Source of the DNA: Pseudomonas gingeri
GTDB taxonomy: Bacteria > Pseudomonadota > Gammaproteobacteria > Pseudomonadales > Pseudomonadaceae
Length of the DNA stretch: 64,000 nucleotides
Direction of reading: 5' to 3'
Assembly (NCBI RefSeq): GCF_013386115.1
Contig: NZ_JACAOR010000001.1
Span: 338,639-402,638, forward strand
Under the pieces are notes generated by a model that worked only from the letters and a program-made list of their open reading frames with translations, searched no databases and had not been told where the DNA came from. Within the stretch, counting starts at the first letter, position 1. Each line of letters opens with the position of its first letter. A program made the translations under genes and the position numbers. Below, one piece after another: positions 34,368 to 43,470 of the stretch.

Positions 34368-37300
34368 ATGGAAGAAACAGATGTCATCGAGCCCGACCCG
34401 GCCCCTGCCGCGGCGGGCATTCATTTCGATATGATCAAGGAGAAGATTCCCCGCTGGCTCTATCAGGCGGCTCCGGAAATACGCCTGTTGTTTCGCGAGC
34501 ACCTGCTGGCCCTGGAGACGTCGCGACATGAAATCCGGCGGATCATGGCGCAGTTGCAGAAGATCGACGCGTTCTGCATGCCCCGTCTGGCCCAGGCGCT
34601 GGAGCGACAGGTCAACGGCGACCACGACTTGCAGGATGTGCGGTTTGTCAGGGTCGATGCGACCTACCTGTCCAGTATCTTCGAAGACAAGCTCTTTACC
34701 TTCGCCCATAGCCAGACCCTGCTGGAGGCGGCCTTGCAGAACTTCGAGGCCAGCGAGGCCGAGCGGGGGGCGCTGGAAGGCAAGGCCATTATCCAGTTCC
34801 CGGGGCAGGCTGCTGGCAGAAAACGGTCCCTGGCGCCCGAGGATTTTGCCTGGCTTTGTCGGAACCTGGACCTGGGCGCCTTGTATCAGACGCATATCGA
34901 CAGTGTGTTCAACCCTCCCGAGTCGTCGGCCAACGGTGCTTCTTCGGTAAAGCAGCATTTTGCCGAGTATGACAAGCAGACACTGGCGGTGACCGCCGAT
35001 ATCGCCTACATGAAGGGAGAGATCACCGCGTCGACCTACGGTTTGCTCGGGGGACTGGTCAAGGGGCAGACGGGCCTGAAGCTGGGGGGCGAACTGATTC
35101 ATTGCAGTCGGATGAAAATGTTCGATATCGAGTTGAGCGGCTGGGTGGTCATCGGCGCGCAACTGGTCGACGGTTCGACGTTGCCCTGCATTGCCTATAT
35201 CCCGGATGATCCGCGCGGGCCATTGAAGCGCTACAGTCACTTTGTCCTCTTTGAGCACGATCTGACCCTGAAACTCCGGGATCCGTCCTACCAGCAGTTT
35301 TTCGCCCGCTTCATCCCCGAGAAATACCGGCTGCGGTTCTTTGGCACCCTCAAGGCCACGCTGCTTTCCCAGGACCGCCAGTGGCCGCCCCTGCCGGCGA
35401 TTTTCCAATATATCCCGTTAAGCGAAATACCCATCGACGGCGACCTGTTCGCGAGCTTCCAGCAACAGCGCTACCAGCAGATCAAGGCGCACGCCCGACA
35501 TCTGGCGGTTCCCACGGCCGACGTCGACGCCCGGGTGCGCCAGGCGCGCCTGGACGCATACCGCGAAGCCGGCCTGAGCCTGCTGACCCTGGCCTTGTCG
35601 TTCGTGCCGGTGATCGGCGAAATCATCCTGGCGGCGGCCGTGGTGAAGATGGTCGTGGAAGTCTATGACGGCTTTTCAGCCTGGCGGATCGGGGAAAAGC
35701 GCGAGGCCCTCGGCTATCTGCTGGGGGTGGTGGAGGACATCGCCGTACTGGCGGCGGGGGCCGCGGTCATGAAGGGCGGCAAGGCCGTGTTCAGGAGCCT
35801 GGCCCCGCCCTCGGTCGACTCCCTGATCCCCGTTGAGGCGCCGGAGGGCGGGCGCCGGTTGTGGAAGGCCGACCTTGAGCCCTATGAGCGTGATGTCCGT
35901 CTTCCGGATGACCTCCAGGCCAATGAGATGGGCCTGTATCCGTACCAGGACAACCTCTATCTGCCGCTGGCGGAAAAGCTCTATGCCGTGCGGTATGACC
36001 GCGCTCGCCTGCAATGGCAGATTGAACATCCGGGAGGCGGGCAGTTCCATGCCGTGCCACTGCGCTTCAATCGCACGGGGTCCTGGCGGACGATTTACGA
36101 ACGGGTGGCGGACTGGCCCGTGGAGCAACTGTTCCGCCGCCTCGGCGAGCCCATGGTCGGCCTCGGCGATCACGTGCGTCTGCAGATCCGTCAGTTGTGC
36201 TCCGCCCAGGAGAGCGTGCTGCGCAAGGCCCTGACGGACAATCAGCCGGTGCCCGCGCTGTTGCTCGATACCATCAAGCGCTTCAGGATCGACCAGGCCA
36301 TCAGCGATTTTATCGGTGAGGTGCCCGATGCCATTTCACGCACGGTGGAGCAGGGTGATCTGCGCCTGCGGGTGCTGACATCGCTGCCCGACTGGCCGGA
36401 AAACCGTGTCATCCAGGTGCTCAACGACCTGGGGGACATCATGGAGGAATACGGTCGGCGGACCTCCGAGCAGTTTTCCTCGCTGCAGATCATCGAGTCA
36501 CAGCTCAAGAATGGTGACCTGCTCAGGTCGACGCTGCACATGTTGAGCGAGTCCGAGCGCTACCAGTTGCTCGGTGCCGAGCTGACGGACAATGGCGCGC
36601 GGGTCCGGGTCTTGAACCAGAATCTTCGGCAATGGGCCGGGCAGCGGCGGCAATGGTTGTTCGACGAGTTGTATGCGGCGAGCGAAAAAACCGATGACGC
36701 GCGGGTCAAGCGCATTCTCGGGGTGTTCCCCGGCTTGCCGGGCAGTGCCGCCCGGGAGTTGATCGCCCATGCCAACAGCGCCGAACTCGACCTCTTGAGC
36801 GAGCGCGTGCCGCTGCGGTTTTCGGAGGAAATCCGCTGGTATCTCAAGCAGTTGAAGCTTAACCGTGTGTGCGAGAGCTGGTATCTGCTGGCCCCGCAAT
36901 ATGTCCAGGCGGACCGCCTCGCGCTACATACGCTCGGGCGCTTGCCGGGTTGGCCGGCCAGGGGGCTGCGTATCGAGTTGCGCAAACAGCGCTTCACCAG
37001 CGAGACCCTCGAAAGGGTGGGGGATCCGGACATCGTCACGCCGCGGGTGATCCTCAAGGTCGGACGGGAATACAACGCCTTCGATCATTCGGGAACGTTC
37101 CTGGGGAGTGCGTACAACATCTTCGATGCCATGGTACGGACCTTGGCGGAGCCTGATCGCATTGCCCTGGGCCTCAGCGGCGCGAAGCGGGGAGGCTGGC
37201 TCAAGGAACAGATTGTCGCCCAGATTTGCCTGGATCCCTATGCCGCCCAGGAGACGCTGGGGCTGGCACCGTTCAGCCGCTGGTTCAGGCCACCGATGCG

Positions 37301-39218
37301 CCTGGCCTCGGGGCGTATCGGCTACCCGATGAGCGATGGCAGCAGGATCCTCGGCTATTCCGAGCGATTGATCGGGCGTGTGCGTGACCTGTATCCGGGT
37401 TTATCCTCGCAAGAGGTGGGGAGTTTTCTCACTTCTCTGCACCTGCCCGAATCGGCCTGCCTGGTGGAGCTCGAACGCCTGCGCGAGGAGTATGAAGCGC
37501 TGTTCGCCACGCTGGATAAATGGGTGCAGCGCCAGACCTGGAGGCGTGTCCGGGGCACCTTGCAAGTCGCTCCCGTGGCCCTCGACAACAAACAGCGGGT
37601 AGCCGACGCGATCCTCGCCTGCTGGCGGAAACAGTCCAACCGCCACCTGTTGGGCGGGCAGAACTTCTACGAACTGGACCTGTTGGGCATGCGTGTCGGC
37701 GACTTGCCGGCGATCACTGCCGACTTCAGTCATGTGGGCTTTCTGTTCATGAACGACATGGCCCTTGCCAGCACTGAGGTGTCGTTCCTGTCGCGCTTCC
37801 GGCAGTTGCGCTGGCTGTCCATGGGCTTCAACCATCTGAGCAGCCTGCCGGTGGAACTGGAGAACATGTCCGAGTTGGCCCACCTGCACCTGCCAGGCAA
37901 CCAGATCGTGCTGAACGCCCAGGCATCCGCGGTGCTGGCGGGCCTGACCCGGCTGAAGTTCCTCAACCTCTCGGACAACCCGTTGCTCCTGCCGCCCGAT
38001 ATCAGCCGGATGAGCGAGCTGGAGACCCTGTTGCTGCGTCATGCCGAACTGGATCGCTGGCCATCCGGGGCAGCGGCGTTGCGTAACCTGCAACGCCTGG
38101 ACCTGCGCAACAATCGTATCTCGACGATCCCCGAGGAGGTTTACTCCTGGCCCGCCGCCATCAACCGGATTACCCATCTGCACGAAAATCCGGCGCTTTC
38201 GGCCGAGGGCATGCAGCGATTGCAACGTTACCAGCGTGAAACCGGCATCAACTTCGGTATCGATATCCCGGGCCGGCCGCGCCCTCATGCCGTGCGCCGG
38301 ACGCCGTCGCTGCGCGAGTGCGACCACTGGCTGGAGGCGGTATCGGTTGAGCAGAAAAACCTCAAGGAGCAGCAATGGCAGTTGCTGCACCGCCAGCAAG
38401 GCTCCGAAGACTTCTTCAAGCTGCTGGCGGACCTGAGTGTCACCGCCGAATACCGCGAGGCCCGCGAGGATCTGAGCCTGCGTGTCTGGCAGGTGGTGGA
38501 TGCGGCCAGTCAATACAGTGAACTGCGCGAAGAGCTGTTTGTCTCGGCCTCCCACCCGCAGACCTGCTCCGATGGCGCGGAGCTGGTGTTCAGCGACATG
38601 GAGGTCAGGGTCCTGGTGCATCAGGCGAGGGCAATGGCCGCGGGCACTCCGGCCGTGACCGAGCGGAATCTGCTGAAGCTGGCCCGGGGCTTGTGGCGCC
38701 TGGACGAGGTCGAGGCCCTGGCCCAGGCGGATATCGAGGCACGGCTGAAGGTCTCGAGCGCGGCCCAGGTCGATCCGGCGGAGGTGAGGCTGGCCTATCG
38801 CATTGGCTTGAGGGAGCGACTGGATTTGCCGGGCCAGCCCGGGCACATGACCTTTACCGAATTGGCCCGGGTGACGAAGCAGAACCTGGACGCGGCCTGT
38901 TCCAGGGTACTGGCTCGGGAAGAAAGCCCGGCGTATGCAAAGGCCCTGGCGGATCGCGAGTTCTGGGTCGACTACCTGAAGGAGCATAACCCCGCGCGGT
39001 TCAAGGACATCGATGAGCAGTACCAGGCCGTTGTTTCCGCGCTGGACGCCCGGCGTACCAGCCGAAGCAGCCCGCACTGGCATGAGTTCATCGATATCGA
39101 ACTGGAGGCGCAGATGGGCGATGAGCTCAAGGCCTGGCGAGAGGCGCAGGCCAGCGAGGCGCTGGCGCTGACCCGGGAAACGCTGGAGAGGATTCCAGAA
39201 GAGGAACTGGACTCATGA
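34368..39218 (+). CDS. large LRR protein with NEL-type E3 ubiquitin ligase domain (candidate effector/toxin)
   Basis: A 1616-residue protein. The N-terminal ~550 residues resemble the large toxin-associated region (DUF6543-like) seen in Pseudomonas NEL proteins and include a hydrophobic hairpin at about 401-435 (LSLLTLALSFVPVIGEIILA). Five to six leucine-rich repeats lie at about 1104-1265 (LRWLSMGFNHLSSLPVEL; LKFLNLSDNPLLLPPDI; LQRLDLRNNRISTIPEEV). The C-terminal ~300 residues match the NEL domain of IpaH/SspH ligases, with the catalytic CxD motif at Cys1400-Asp1402 (TCSDGAELVFSDMEVRVL). LRR-NEL proteins transfer ubiquitin to host targets. No signal peptide, secretion operon or immunity gene is adjacent. 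Start ATG 34368 has only a weak ribosome site; a TTG at 34359 is the alternative. Confidence 0.85.
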   Translation: MEETDVIEPDPAPAAAGIHFDMIKEKIPRWLYQAAPEIRLLFREHLLALETSRHEIRRIMAQLQKIDAFCMPRLAQALERQVNGDHDLQDVRFVRVDATYLSSIFEDKLFTFAHSQTLLEAALQNFEASEAERGALEGKAIIQFPGQAAGRKRSLAPEDFAWLCRNLDLGALYQTHIDSVFNPPESSANGASSVKQHFAEYDKQTLAVTADIAYMKGEITASTYGLLGGLVKGQTGLKLGGELIHCSRMKMFDIELSGWVVIGAQLVDGSTLPCIAYIPDDPRGPLKRYSHFVLFEHDLTLKLRDPSYQQFFARFIPEKYRLRFFGTLKATLLSQDRQWPPLPAIFQYIPLSEIPIDGDLFASFQQQRYQQIKAHARHLAVPTADVDARVRQARLDAYREAGLSLLTLALSFVPVIGEIILAAAVVKMVVEVYDGFSAWRIGEKREALGYLLGVVEDIAVLAAGAAVMKGGKAVFRSLAPPSVDSLIPVEAPEGGRRLWKADLEPYERDVRLPDDLQANEMGLYPYQDNLYLPLAEKLYAVRYDRARLQWQIEHPGGGQFHAVPLRFNRTGSWRTIYERVADWPVEQLFRRLGEPMVGLGDHVRLQIRQLCSAQESVLRKALTDNQPVPALLLDTIKRFRIDQAISDFIGEVPDAISRTVEQGDLRLRVLTSLPDWPENRVIQVLNDLGDIMEEYGRRTSEQFSSLQIIESQLKNGDLLRSTLHMLSESERYQLLGAELTDNGARVRVLNQNLRQWAGQRRQWLFDELYAASEKTDDARVKRILGVFPGLPGSAARELIAHANSAELDLLSERVPLRFSEEIRWYLKQLKLNRVCESWYLLAPQYVQADRLALHTLGRLPGWPARGLRIELRKQRFTSETLERVGDPDIVTPRVILKVGREYNAFDHSGTFLGSAYNIFDAMVRTLAEPDRIALGLSGAKRGGWLKEQIVAQICLDPYAAQETLGLAPFSRWFRPPMRLASGRIGYPMSDGSRILGYSERLIGRVRDLYPGLSSQEVGSFLTSLHLPESACLVELERLREEYEALFATLDKWVQRQTWRRVRGTLQVAPVALDNKQRVADAILACWRKQSNRHLLGGQNFYELDLLGMRVGDLPAITADFSHVGFLFMNDMALASTEVSFLSRFRQLRWLSMGFNHLSSLPVELENMSELAHLHLPGNQIVLNAQASAVLAGLTRLKFLNLSDNPLLLPPDISRMSELETLLLRHAELDRWPSGAAALRNLQRLDLRNNRISTIPEEVYSWPAAINRITHLHENPALSAEGMQRLQRYQRETGINFGIDIPGRPRPHAVRRTPSLRECDHWLEAVSVEQKNLKEQQWQLLHRQQGSEDFFKLLADLSVTAEYREAREDLSLRVWQVVDAASQYSELREELFVSASHPQTCSDGAELVFSDMEVRVLVHQARAMAAGTPAVTERNLLKLARGLWRLDEVEALAQADIEARLKVSSAAQVDPAEVRLAYRIGLRERLDLPGQPGHMTFTELARVTKQNLDAACSRVLAREESPAYAKALADREFWVDYLKEHNPARFKDIDEQYQAVVSALDARRTSRSSPHWHEFIDIELEAQMGDELKAWREAQASEALALTRETLERIPEEELDS

Positions 39219-39225
39219 GCACCGG

Positions 39226-39250
39226 CCCGGGCGCCGGATGGACGCCCGGG
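39226..39250. terminator. GC hairpin between convergent genes
   Basis: An eight-base perfect stem CCCGGGCG/CGCCCGGG sits between the stop codons of the NEL protein gene and the DUF934 gene. No T-run follows on either strand, so termination is plausible but not certain. Confidence 0.45.
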
Positions 39251-39260
39251 TCGAGCGGGT

Positions 39261-39755
39261 TCAGCGACGACGGAACAGCGGCAGCGGTTCGTCGGTGGCG
39301 GCCTGGTAGGTCACCGAGAAGTCCTTGAGGCTTTCGAGGGCTTCGTAGGGGTCCTTGTCGGCTCGCAGGGCATAGGCATCAAAGCCGCAGCGGCGCAGGT
39401 AGAACAACTGGTCGCGCAGGACATCGCCAATGGCCCGCAATTCGCCCTTGTAACCGTAGCGGTCACGCAGCAGGCGGGCATTGGAGTAGTTGCGGCCGTC
39501 GGTGAAGGCCGGGAAGTTCAGCGCAATCACCTGGAAATGCTGCAGGTCATCGCCGATTTCCTCGGCTTCCTCATCGGCGTCCAGCCACACGCCCAGGCCG
39601 CCGTCGCGGGCCTTGAGGGCGTGGGCGTGCTCGCGCCACAGGGCCAGCGGCACGATCAGGTCGTCGCAGTTGGTAATGCCGTCGAGGGTCGCGTCCTTGG
39701 GCAGCAGGTGCCAGGTTTCGTCGATGACCTCGTTGTTCTTAATGATTCGCTGCAT
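39261..39755 (-). CDS. DUF934 protein, sulfite reductase partner
   Basis: A 164-residue protein of DUF934 (COG3749), found next to the CysI hemoprotein in many proteobacteria and thought to help sulfite reduction, perhaps as an oxidoreductase-associated factor. Conserved patches include VPLALWREH, GVWLDADEE, FPAFTDGRNYSNARLLRDRYGYKGELRAIGDVLRDQL and the terminal CGFDAYALR. Its start overlaps the cysI end by 17 bases, so it is translationally coupled. No signal peptide or membrane segment. Confidence 0.9.
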   Translation of the reverse strand: MQRIIKNNEVIDETWHLLPKDATLDGITNCDDLIVPLALWREHAHALKARDGGLGVWLDADEEAEEIGDDLQHFQVIALNFPAFTDGRNYSNARLLRDRYGYKGELRAIGDVLRDQLFYLRRCGFDAYALRADKDPYEALESLKDFSVTYQAATDEPLPLFRRR

Positions 39756-41397
39756 AGACGCGTTCCTTGAAGAGGTCGATGCCGATACGTTGATAGGTGT
39801 CGATGAAGCGCTCGTCTTCGGTACGTTGTTCCACGTACACGTCGATCAGCTTCGAGATCACGTCGGGCATGTCGTCCTGGGCGAAGGACGGGCCGAGGAT
39901 CTTGCCCAGGCTGGCGTCGCGGCTGGCGCTGCCGCCCAGGGACACCTGGTAGAACTCTTCGCCTTTCTTGTCCACCCCGAGAATGCCGATATGGCCCACG
40001 TGGTGGTGACCGCAGGCGTTCATGCAACCGGAGATGTTCAGGTCCAGCTCGCCGATGTCGAACAGGTAGTCCAGGTCGTCGAAACGGCGCTGGATGGCTT
40101 CGGCGATCGGAATCGACTTGGCGTTGGCCAGGGAGCAGAAGTCGCCGCCCGGGCAGCAGATGATATCGGTCAGCAGGCCGATGTTCGGCGTGGCGAAACC
40201 GTGCTCGCGCAGTTCGCCCCAGAGGGTGAACAGCTGGCTCTGCTCGACATCGGCAAGAATGATGTTCTGCTCGTGGGACGTGCGCAGCTGGCCGAAGCTG
40301 TAGCGGTCGGCGAGGTCGGAAATGGCCTCGAACTGCTTGTCGGTGACATCGCCCGGGGCAACGCCGGTGGGCTTGAGCGACAGGGTCACGGCGACATAAC
40401 CGGGCTTCTTGTGGGCCAGGGTATTGCGGGTACGCCAGCGGGCGAAGCCGGGGTGCTGGCGATCCAGCTCGGCGAGTTGTGCCGCCTGGTCGTCCAGCGC
40501 CTTGTAGTCCGGATCGACGAAGTGCCTGGCGACGCGCTGCACTTCGGCCTCGGTCAGGGTGGTCTGGCCGCCGCGCAGGTGGGCCATCTCGGCCTCGACC
40601 TTCTCGGCGAAGACCTCGGGGGTCAGGGCCTTGACCAGGATCTTGATCCGCGCCTTGTACTTGTTGTCACGACGACCGTAGCGGTTGTAGACCCGCAGGA
40701 TGGCATCGAGATAGCTCAACAGGTCCTGCCAGGGCAGGAACTCGTTGATAAAGGCGCCGACCACCGGGGTACGGCCCAGGCCACCGCCGACCAGCACGCG
40801 GAAACCCAGCTCGCCGGCAGCGTTGTACAGCGGCTCCAGGCCGATGTCGTGGACTTCGATGGCGGCACGGTCGGAGGTCGAACCGTTGATCGCAATCTTG
40901 AACTTGCGCGGCAGGTAGGCGAATTCCGGGTGGAAGGTGGTCCACTGGCGAACGATCTCGCACCACGGGCGCGGATCGACCAGCTCATCGGCGGCGACCC
41001 CGGCAAACTGGTCGGTGGTGACGTTGCGCAGGCAGTTGCCGCTGGTCTGGATCGCGTGCATCTGCACGGTGGCCAGTTCGGCGAGGATATCGGGGATGTC
41101 TTCCAGCGCCGGCCAGTTGAACTGGACGTTCTGCCGGGTGCTGATATGGGCATAGCCCTTGTCATAGTCGCGGGCGATCTTGGCCATCATTCGCGTCTGG
41201 CGCGATGTCAGCTGGCCGTAGGGCACGGCTACCCGCAGCATCGGGGCGAAACGCTGGATATAAAGGCCATTTTGCAGGCGCAGAGGGCGGAACTCTTCTT
41301 CGCTCAGTTCACCTGCCAGATAGCGTCGGGTCTGATCACGGAACTGCTTGACGCGGTCCTCGATGATCCGCTGATCGTACTCGTCGTATACGTACAT
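39739..41397 (-). CDS. cysI: sulfite reductase hemoprotein (CysI)
   Basis: A 552-residue siroheme/4Fe-4S reductase. The two ferredoxin-like repeats are visible (N-terminal QNVQFNWPALEDIPDIL region and C-terminal LRTSHEQNIILADV), and the cluster cysteines occur in CCPGGDFC and NISGCMNACGHHHVGH. It reduces sulfite to sulfide in cysteine synthesis. In Pseudomonas this ferredoxin-type CysI works without a CysJ flavoprotein, consistent with the absence of cysJ here. The upstream region (41398-41677) is AT-rich and would host the CysB-regulated promoter; I cannot assign a precise site. Nitrite reductase is the alternative reading, but the DUF934 partner supports sulfite. Confidence 0.93.
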   Translation of the reverse strand: MYVYDEYDQRIIEDRVKQFRDQTRRYLAGELSEEEFRPLRLQNGLYIQRFAPMLRVAVPYGQLTSRQTRMMAKIARDYDKGYAHISTRQNVQFNWPALEDIPDILAELATVQMHAIQTSGNCLRNVTTDQFAGVAADELVDPRPWCEIVRQWTTFHPEFAYLPRKFKIAINGSTSDRAAIEVHDIGLEPLYNAAGELGFRVLVGGGLGRTPVVGAFINEFLPWQDLLSYLDAILRVYNRYGRRDNKYKARIKILVKALTPEVFAEKVEAEMAHLRGGQTTLTEAEVQRVARHFVDPDYKALDDQAAQLAELDRQHPGFARWRTRNTLAHKKPGYVAVTLSLKPTGVAPGDVTDKQFEAISDLADRYSFGQLRTSHEQNIILADVEQSQLFTLWGELREHGFATPNIGLLTDIICCPGGDFCSLANAKSIPIAEAIQRRFDDLDYLFDIGELDLNISGCMNACGHHHVGHIGILGVDKKGEEFYQVSLGGSASRDASLGKILGPSFAQDDMPDVISKLIDVYVEQRTEDERFIDTYQRIGIDLFKERVYAANH

Positions 41398-41677
41398 ATT
41401 GATCCTGTTTTCAGGCTTTTATAGGTCCCGCGAAGGCACAAGCGCAGTCACGTTACCTGAACAATTCCGCGCGCACGGCCGCGCACTCCTGCAAGGAGCC
41501 GGCGCAAGATAGCAGTTTGCATTTATGCGCAAAAGTGATGTTTTTGAATATGAACATAACCAGAATCGATAAGCAGCGTTGCCTGGCAAAGACCTTGGTT
41601 GTGATAGGGGCAATTGTCGTCTTAACTATCGATGAGTCTTCGAGCAATCACCGATAAAACCGACAAGAGGCGATGCG

Positions 41678-41791
41678 ATGGGCAATTCAACCAAAGCAAG
41701 GAAAAGCGACAGTACGGTCGATGCCTGGGCGATCCTGTTTCTGATCATCCTGGTGGTAGGCACCGCGGTGTTCTGGGTCAGCCACAAATAG
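41678..41791 (+). CDS. 37-residue single-span membrane protein
   Basis: A short gene from ATG 41678 to TAG 41791. The product has a basic, polar N-terminus (MGNSTKARKSDSTVDAW) and one hydrophobic helix (AILFLIILVVGTAVFWV) ending SHK. AAGAGG at 41665-41670 is correctly spaced. Positively charged residues before the helix predict an N-in orientation. It is divergent from cysI with about 280 bases between. I do not know its function; small membrane proteins often modulate larger complexes. Confidence 0.7.
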   Translation: MGNSTKARKSDSTVDAWAILFLIILVVGTAVFWVSHK

Positions 41792-41834
41792 CGCGGCATT
41801 CCCTGCCGCCGCACTGAAACGCAATCAGCCGTCA

Positions 41835-41950
41835 CTGTGGAAGCGAGCTTGTTTCCGGTGGCGTTCCGGCGATAAACACAAGGGTGCCGTCTGTCTGCTG
41901 GGGGCCTGGGTTATCGTTGACGCCTGTCTTGAGCAAGCCCGCTTCCACAG
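41835..41950. repeat. REP pair in inverted orientation, widely spaced
   Basis: CTGTGGAAGCGAGCTTG at the left and CAAGCCCGCTTCCACAG at the right form an inverted REP doublet with about 80 bases between. The arms are a TGTGGAAGC variant of the repeats elsewhere in the window. Confidence 0.75.
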
Positions 41951-42077
41951 GGGAGGGCATTCGTGTCTGCGCGACCTCCCTTTCTGGCACGAATCGTCGG
42001 ACAGTTTCGACGATCTGTCTCGGTCTCCAGGTACTTTGCTTGCTATCATGCGCCGCTTATTTCCGGGGCGCGGTGAC

Positions 42078-43151
42078 ATGCTGAAGACTCTCTGCAAGGG
42101 GCTGTTGATCCTGAGCCTGCCGTTCTGGGCCGTGGCCCAGGCCACCACCGTGGTATTTCTCAACCCCGGCTACTCCTCCGAGCCCTTCTGGCGCAGCTAC
42201 AGCGACTTCATGCAGGCGGCGGCGCGCAATCTCGGCCTGCAACTGGAGGTGCGCTATGCCGAGCGCGACCCTCAGACCAGCATCGCCCAGGCCCACGACA
42301 TCCTGCAAGCCGCGCAGCGGCCCGATTACCTGCTGTTCGTCAACGAACAGTACATCGCGCCGCAGATCATGCGCATGGCCCAGGGCAGCGGGGTGAAGCT
42401 GTTCCTGGTCAACAATGCATTGACGCGCGAGCAGAGCCAGCACCTGGGCGCTGCTCCGGAATTGCTGGGCAGCATGGTGCAGAACGACGAGGAGGGCGGT
42501 TACCTGATGCTCCAGGAACTGATCCGCCTGCGCACCTTGCAGGCCCCCGGCCAACCCATCGAGCTGCTGGCCTTTGCCGGGATGAAGCTGACCCCGGCCT
42601 CGCAACTGCGCGAGAAAGGCATGCGCCGGGCCTTGGCCGAGCATCCCGAGGTCCGCTTGCGGCAACTGGTGTATGGCGAGTGGAGCCGCCAGCGGGCCTT
42701 CGATCAGGCCGGGCAGATGATTCGCCGCTATCCGCAGGCCTCGCTGGTCTGGTCCGCCAATGACGAGATGGCCTTGGGTGCCATGGAGGCCTTTGAAAAG
42801 GCCGGGCGCCAGCCGGGGCGGGATGTCCTGTTCAGTGCGGTCAACAGTTCGCCGCAGATTCTCCAGGCACGCATCGACGGACGCCTGAGCGTGCTGCTGG
42901 CCGGGCATTTCACCCTGGGTGGCTGGGCGATGGTGCTGCTGCGCGACGATGCCGACGGCATCGACTTCGCCCGTCACGGTGGGCGGGAGCGTCAGATACA
43001 GGTCTTTGAACTGATCGACAAGGCACAGGCCAAGCGCCTGCTGAACCTTGGCGCCGCCGATGACTACCACGTCAATTTCAGGAAACTGAGCGCCCGCGGC
43101 CAGGCGGACAACTACCGTTATCCCTTTTCGCTGAAGACCGTGCTGCCCTGA
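42078..43151 (+). CDS. orphan periplasmic sugar-binding-like protein
   Basis: A 357-residue Peripla_BP_4-type protein with a Sec signal peptide (about 1-22, GLLILSLPFWAVAQA). The two-lobed fold is suggested by VVFLNPGYSSEPFWRSYSDFM, DYLLFVNEQYIAP, LFLVNNAL and SLVWSANDEMALGAMEA. No permease or ATPase gene is near, so it may serve a sensor kinase or diguanylate cyclase, or share a distant transporter. Start ATG 42078 fits the signal peptide; an upstream in-frame start at 42036 would spoil it. Transcribed divergently from nothing obvious and followed by the convergent DUF2970 gene. Confidence 0.8.
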   Translation: MLKTLCKGLLILSLPFWAVAQATTVVFLNPGYSSEPFWRSYSDFMQAAARNLGLQLEVRYAERDPQTSIAQAHDILQAAQRPDYLLFVNEQYIAPQIMRMAQGSGVKLFLVNNALTREQSQHLGAAPELLGSMVQNDEEGGYLMLQELIRLRTLQAPGQPIELLAFAGMKLTPASQLREKGMRRALAEHPEVRLRQLVYGEWSRQRAFDQAGQMIRRYPQASLVWSANDEMALGAMEAFEKAGRQPGRDVLFSAVNSSPQILQARIDGRLSVLLAGHFTLGGWAMVLLRDDADGIDFARHGGRERQIQVFELIDKAQAKRLLNLGAADDYHVNFRKLSARGQADNYRYPFSLKTVLP

Positions 43152-43198
43152 AAATATCCTATGCTGGCTGTAGTCCGGCGGTTGCCAGGAGCACGTTG

Positions 43199-43417
43199 TC
43201 AGACGCCGGCGAAGAGCAGCACCAGTTTGACGATGCCGAACAGCGTCAGCGCGAACACGGCGGTGAACAGGATGCCCAGGATAACGAAATGACTCGGCTT
43301 GCCGTGGGTGAAGTCGCGGGCGCGGTTTCTCCCGCTTTGCACGCCGAAGGCTGCCGCCATCACGCTGTGCAGCATCTGCCAGAAGGTCGGGGGTTTGTTG
43401 TCGATCGGGTCGTCCAT
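43199..43417 (-). CDS. DUF2970 small membrane protein
   Basis: A 72-residue protein from ATG 43417 with GGAGGG five bases upstream. The N-terminal half holds the DUF2970 motif FWQMLHSVMAAAFGVQSGRNRARDF; the C-terminal half is one transmembrane helix (HFVILGILFTAVFALTLFGIV). Function unknown. The gene lies downstream of metH on the same strand with a 53-base gap, as recalled for PAO1. Confidence 0.82.
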   Translation of the reverse strand: MDDPIDNKPPTFWQMLHSVMAAAFGVQSGRNRARDFTHGKPSHFVILGILFTAVFALTLFGIVKLVLLFAGV

Positions 43418-43470
43418 AAAGCCCTCCACACAGGTCTGTGTGTGGAGAGCATAGACGATCCCCGGTGGAC

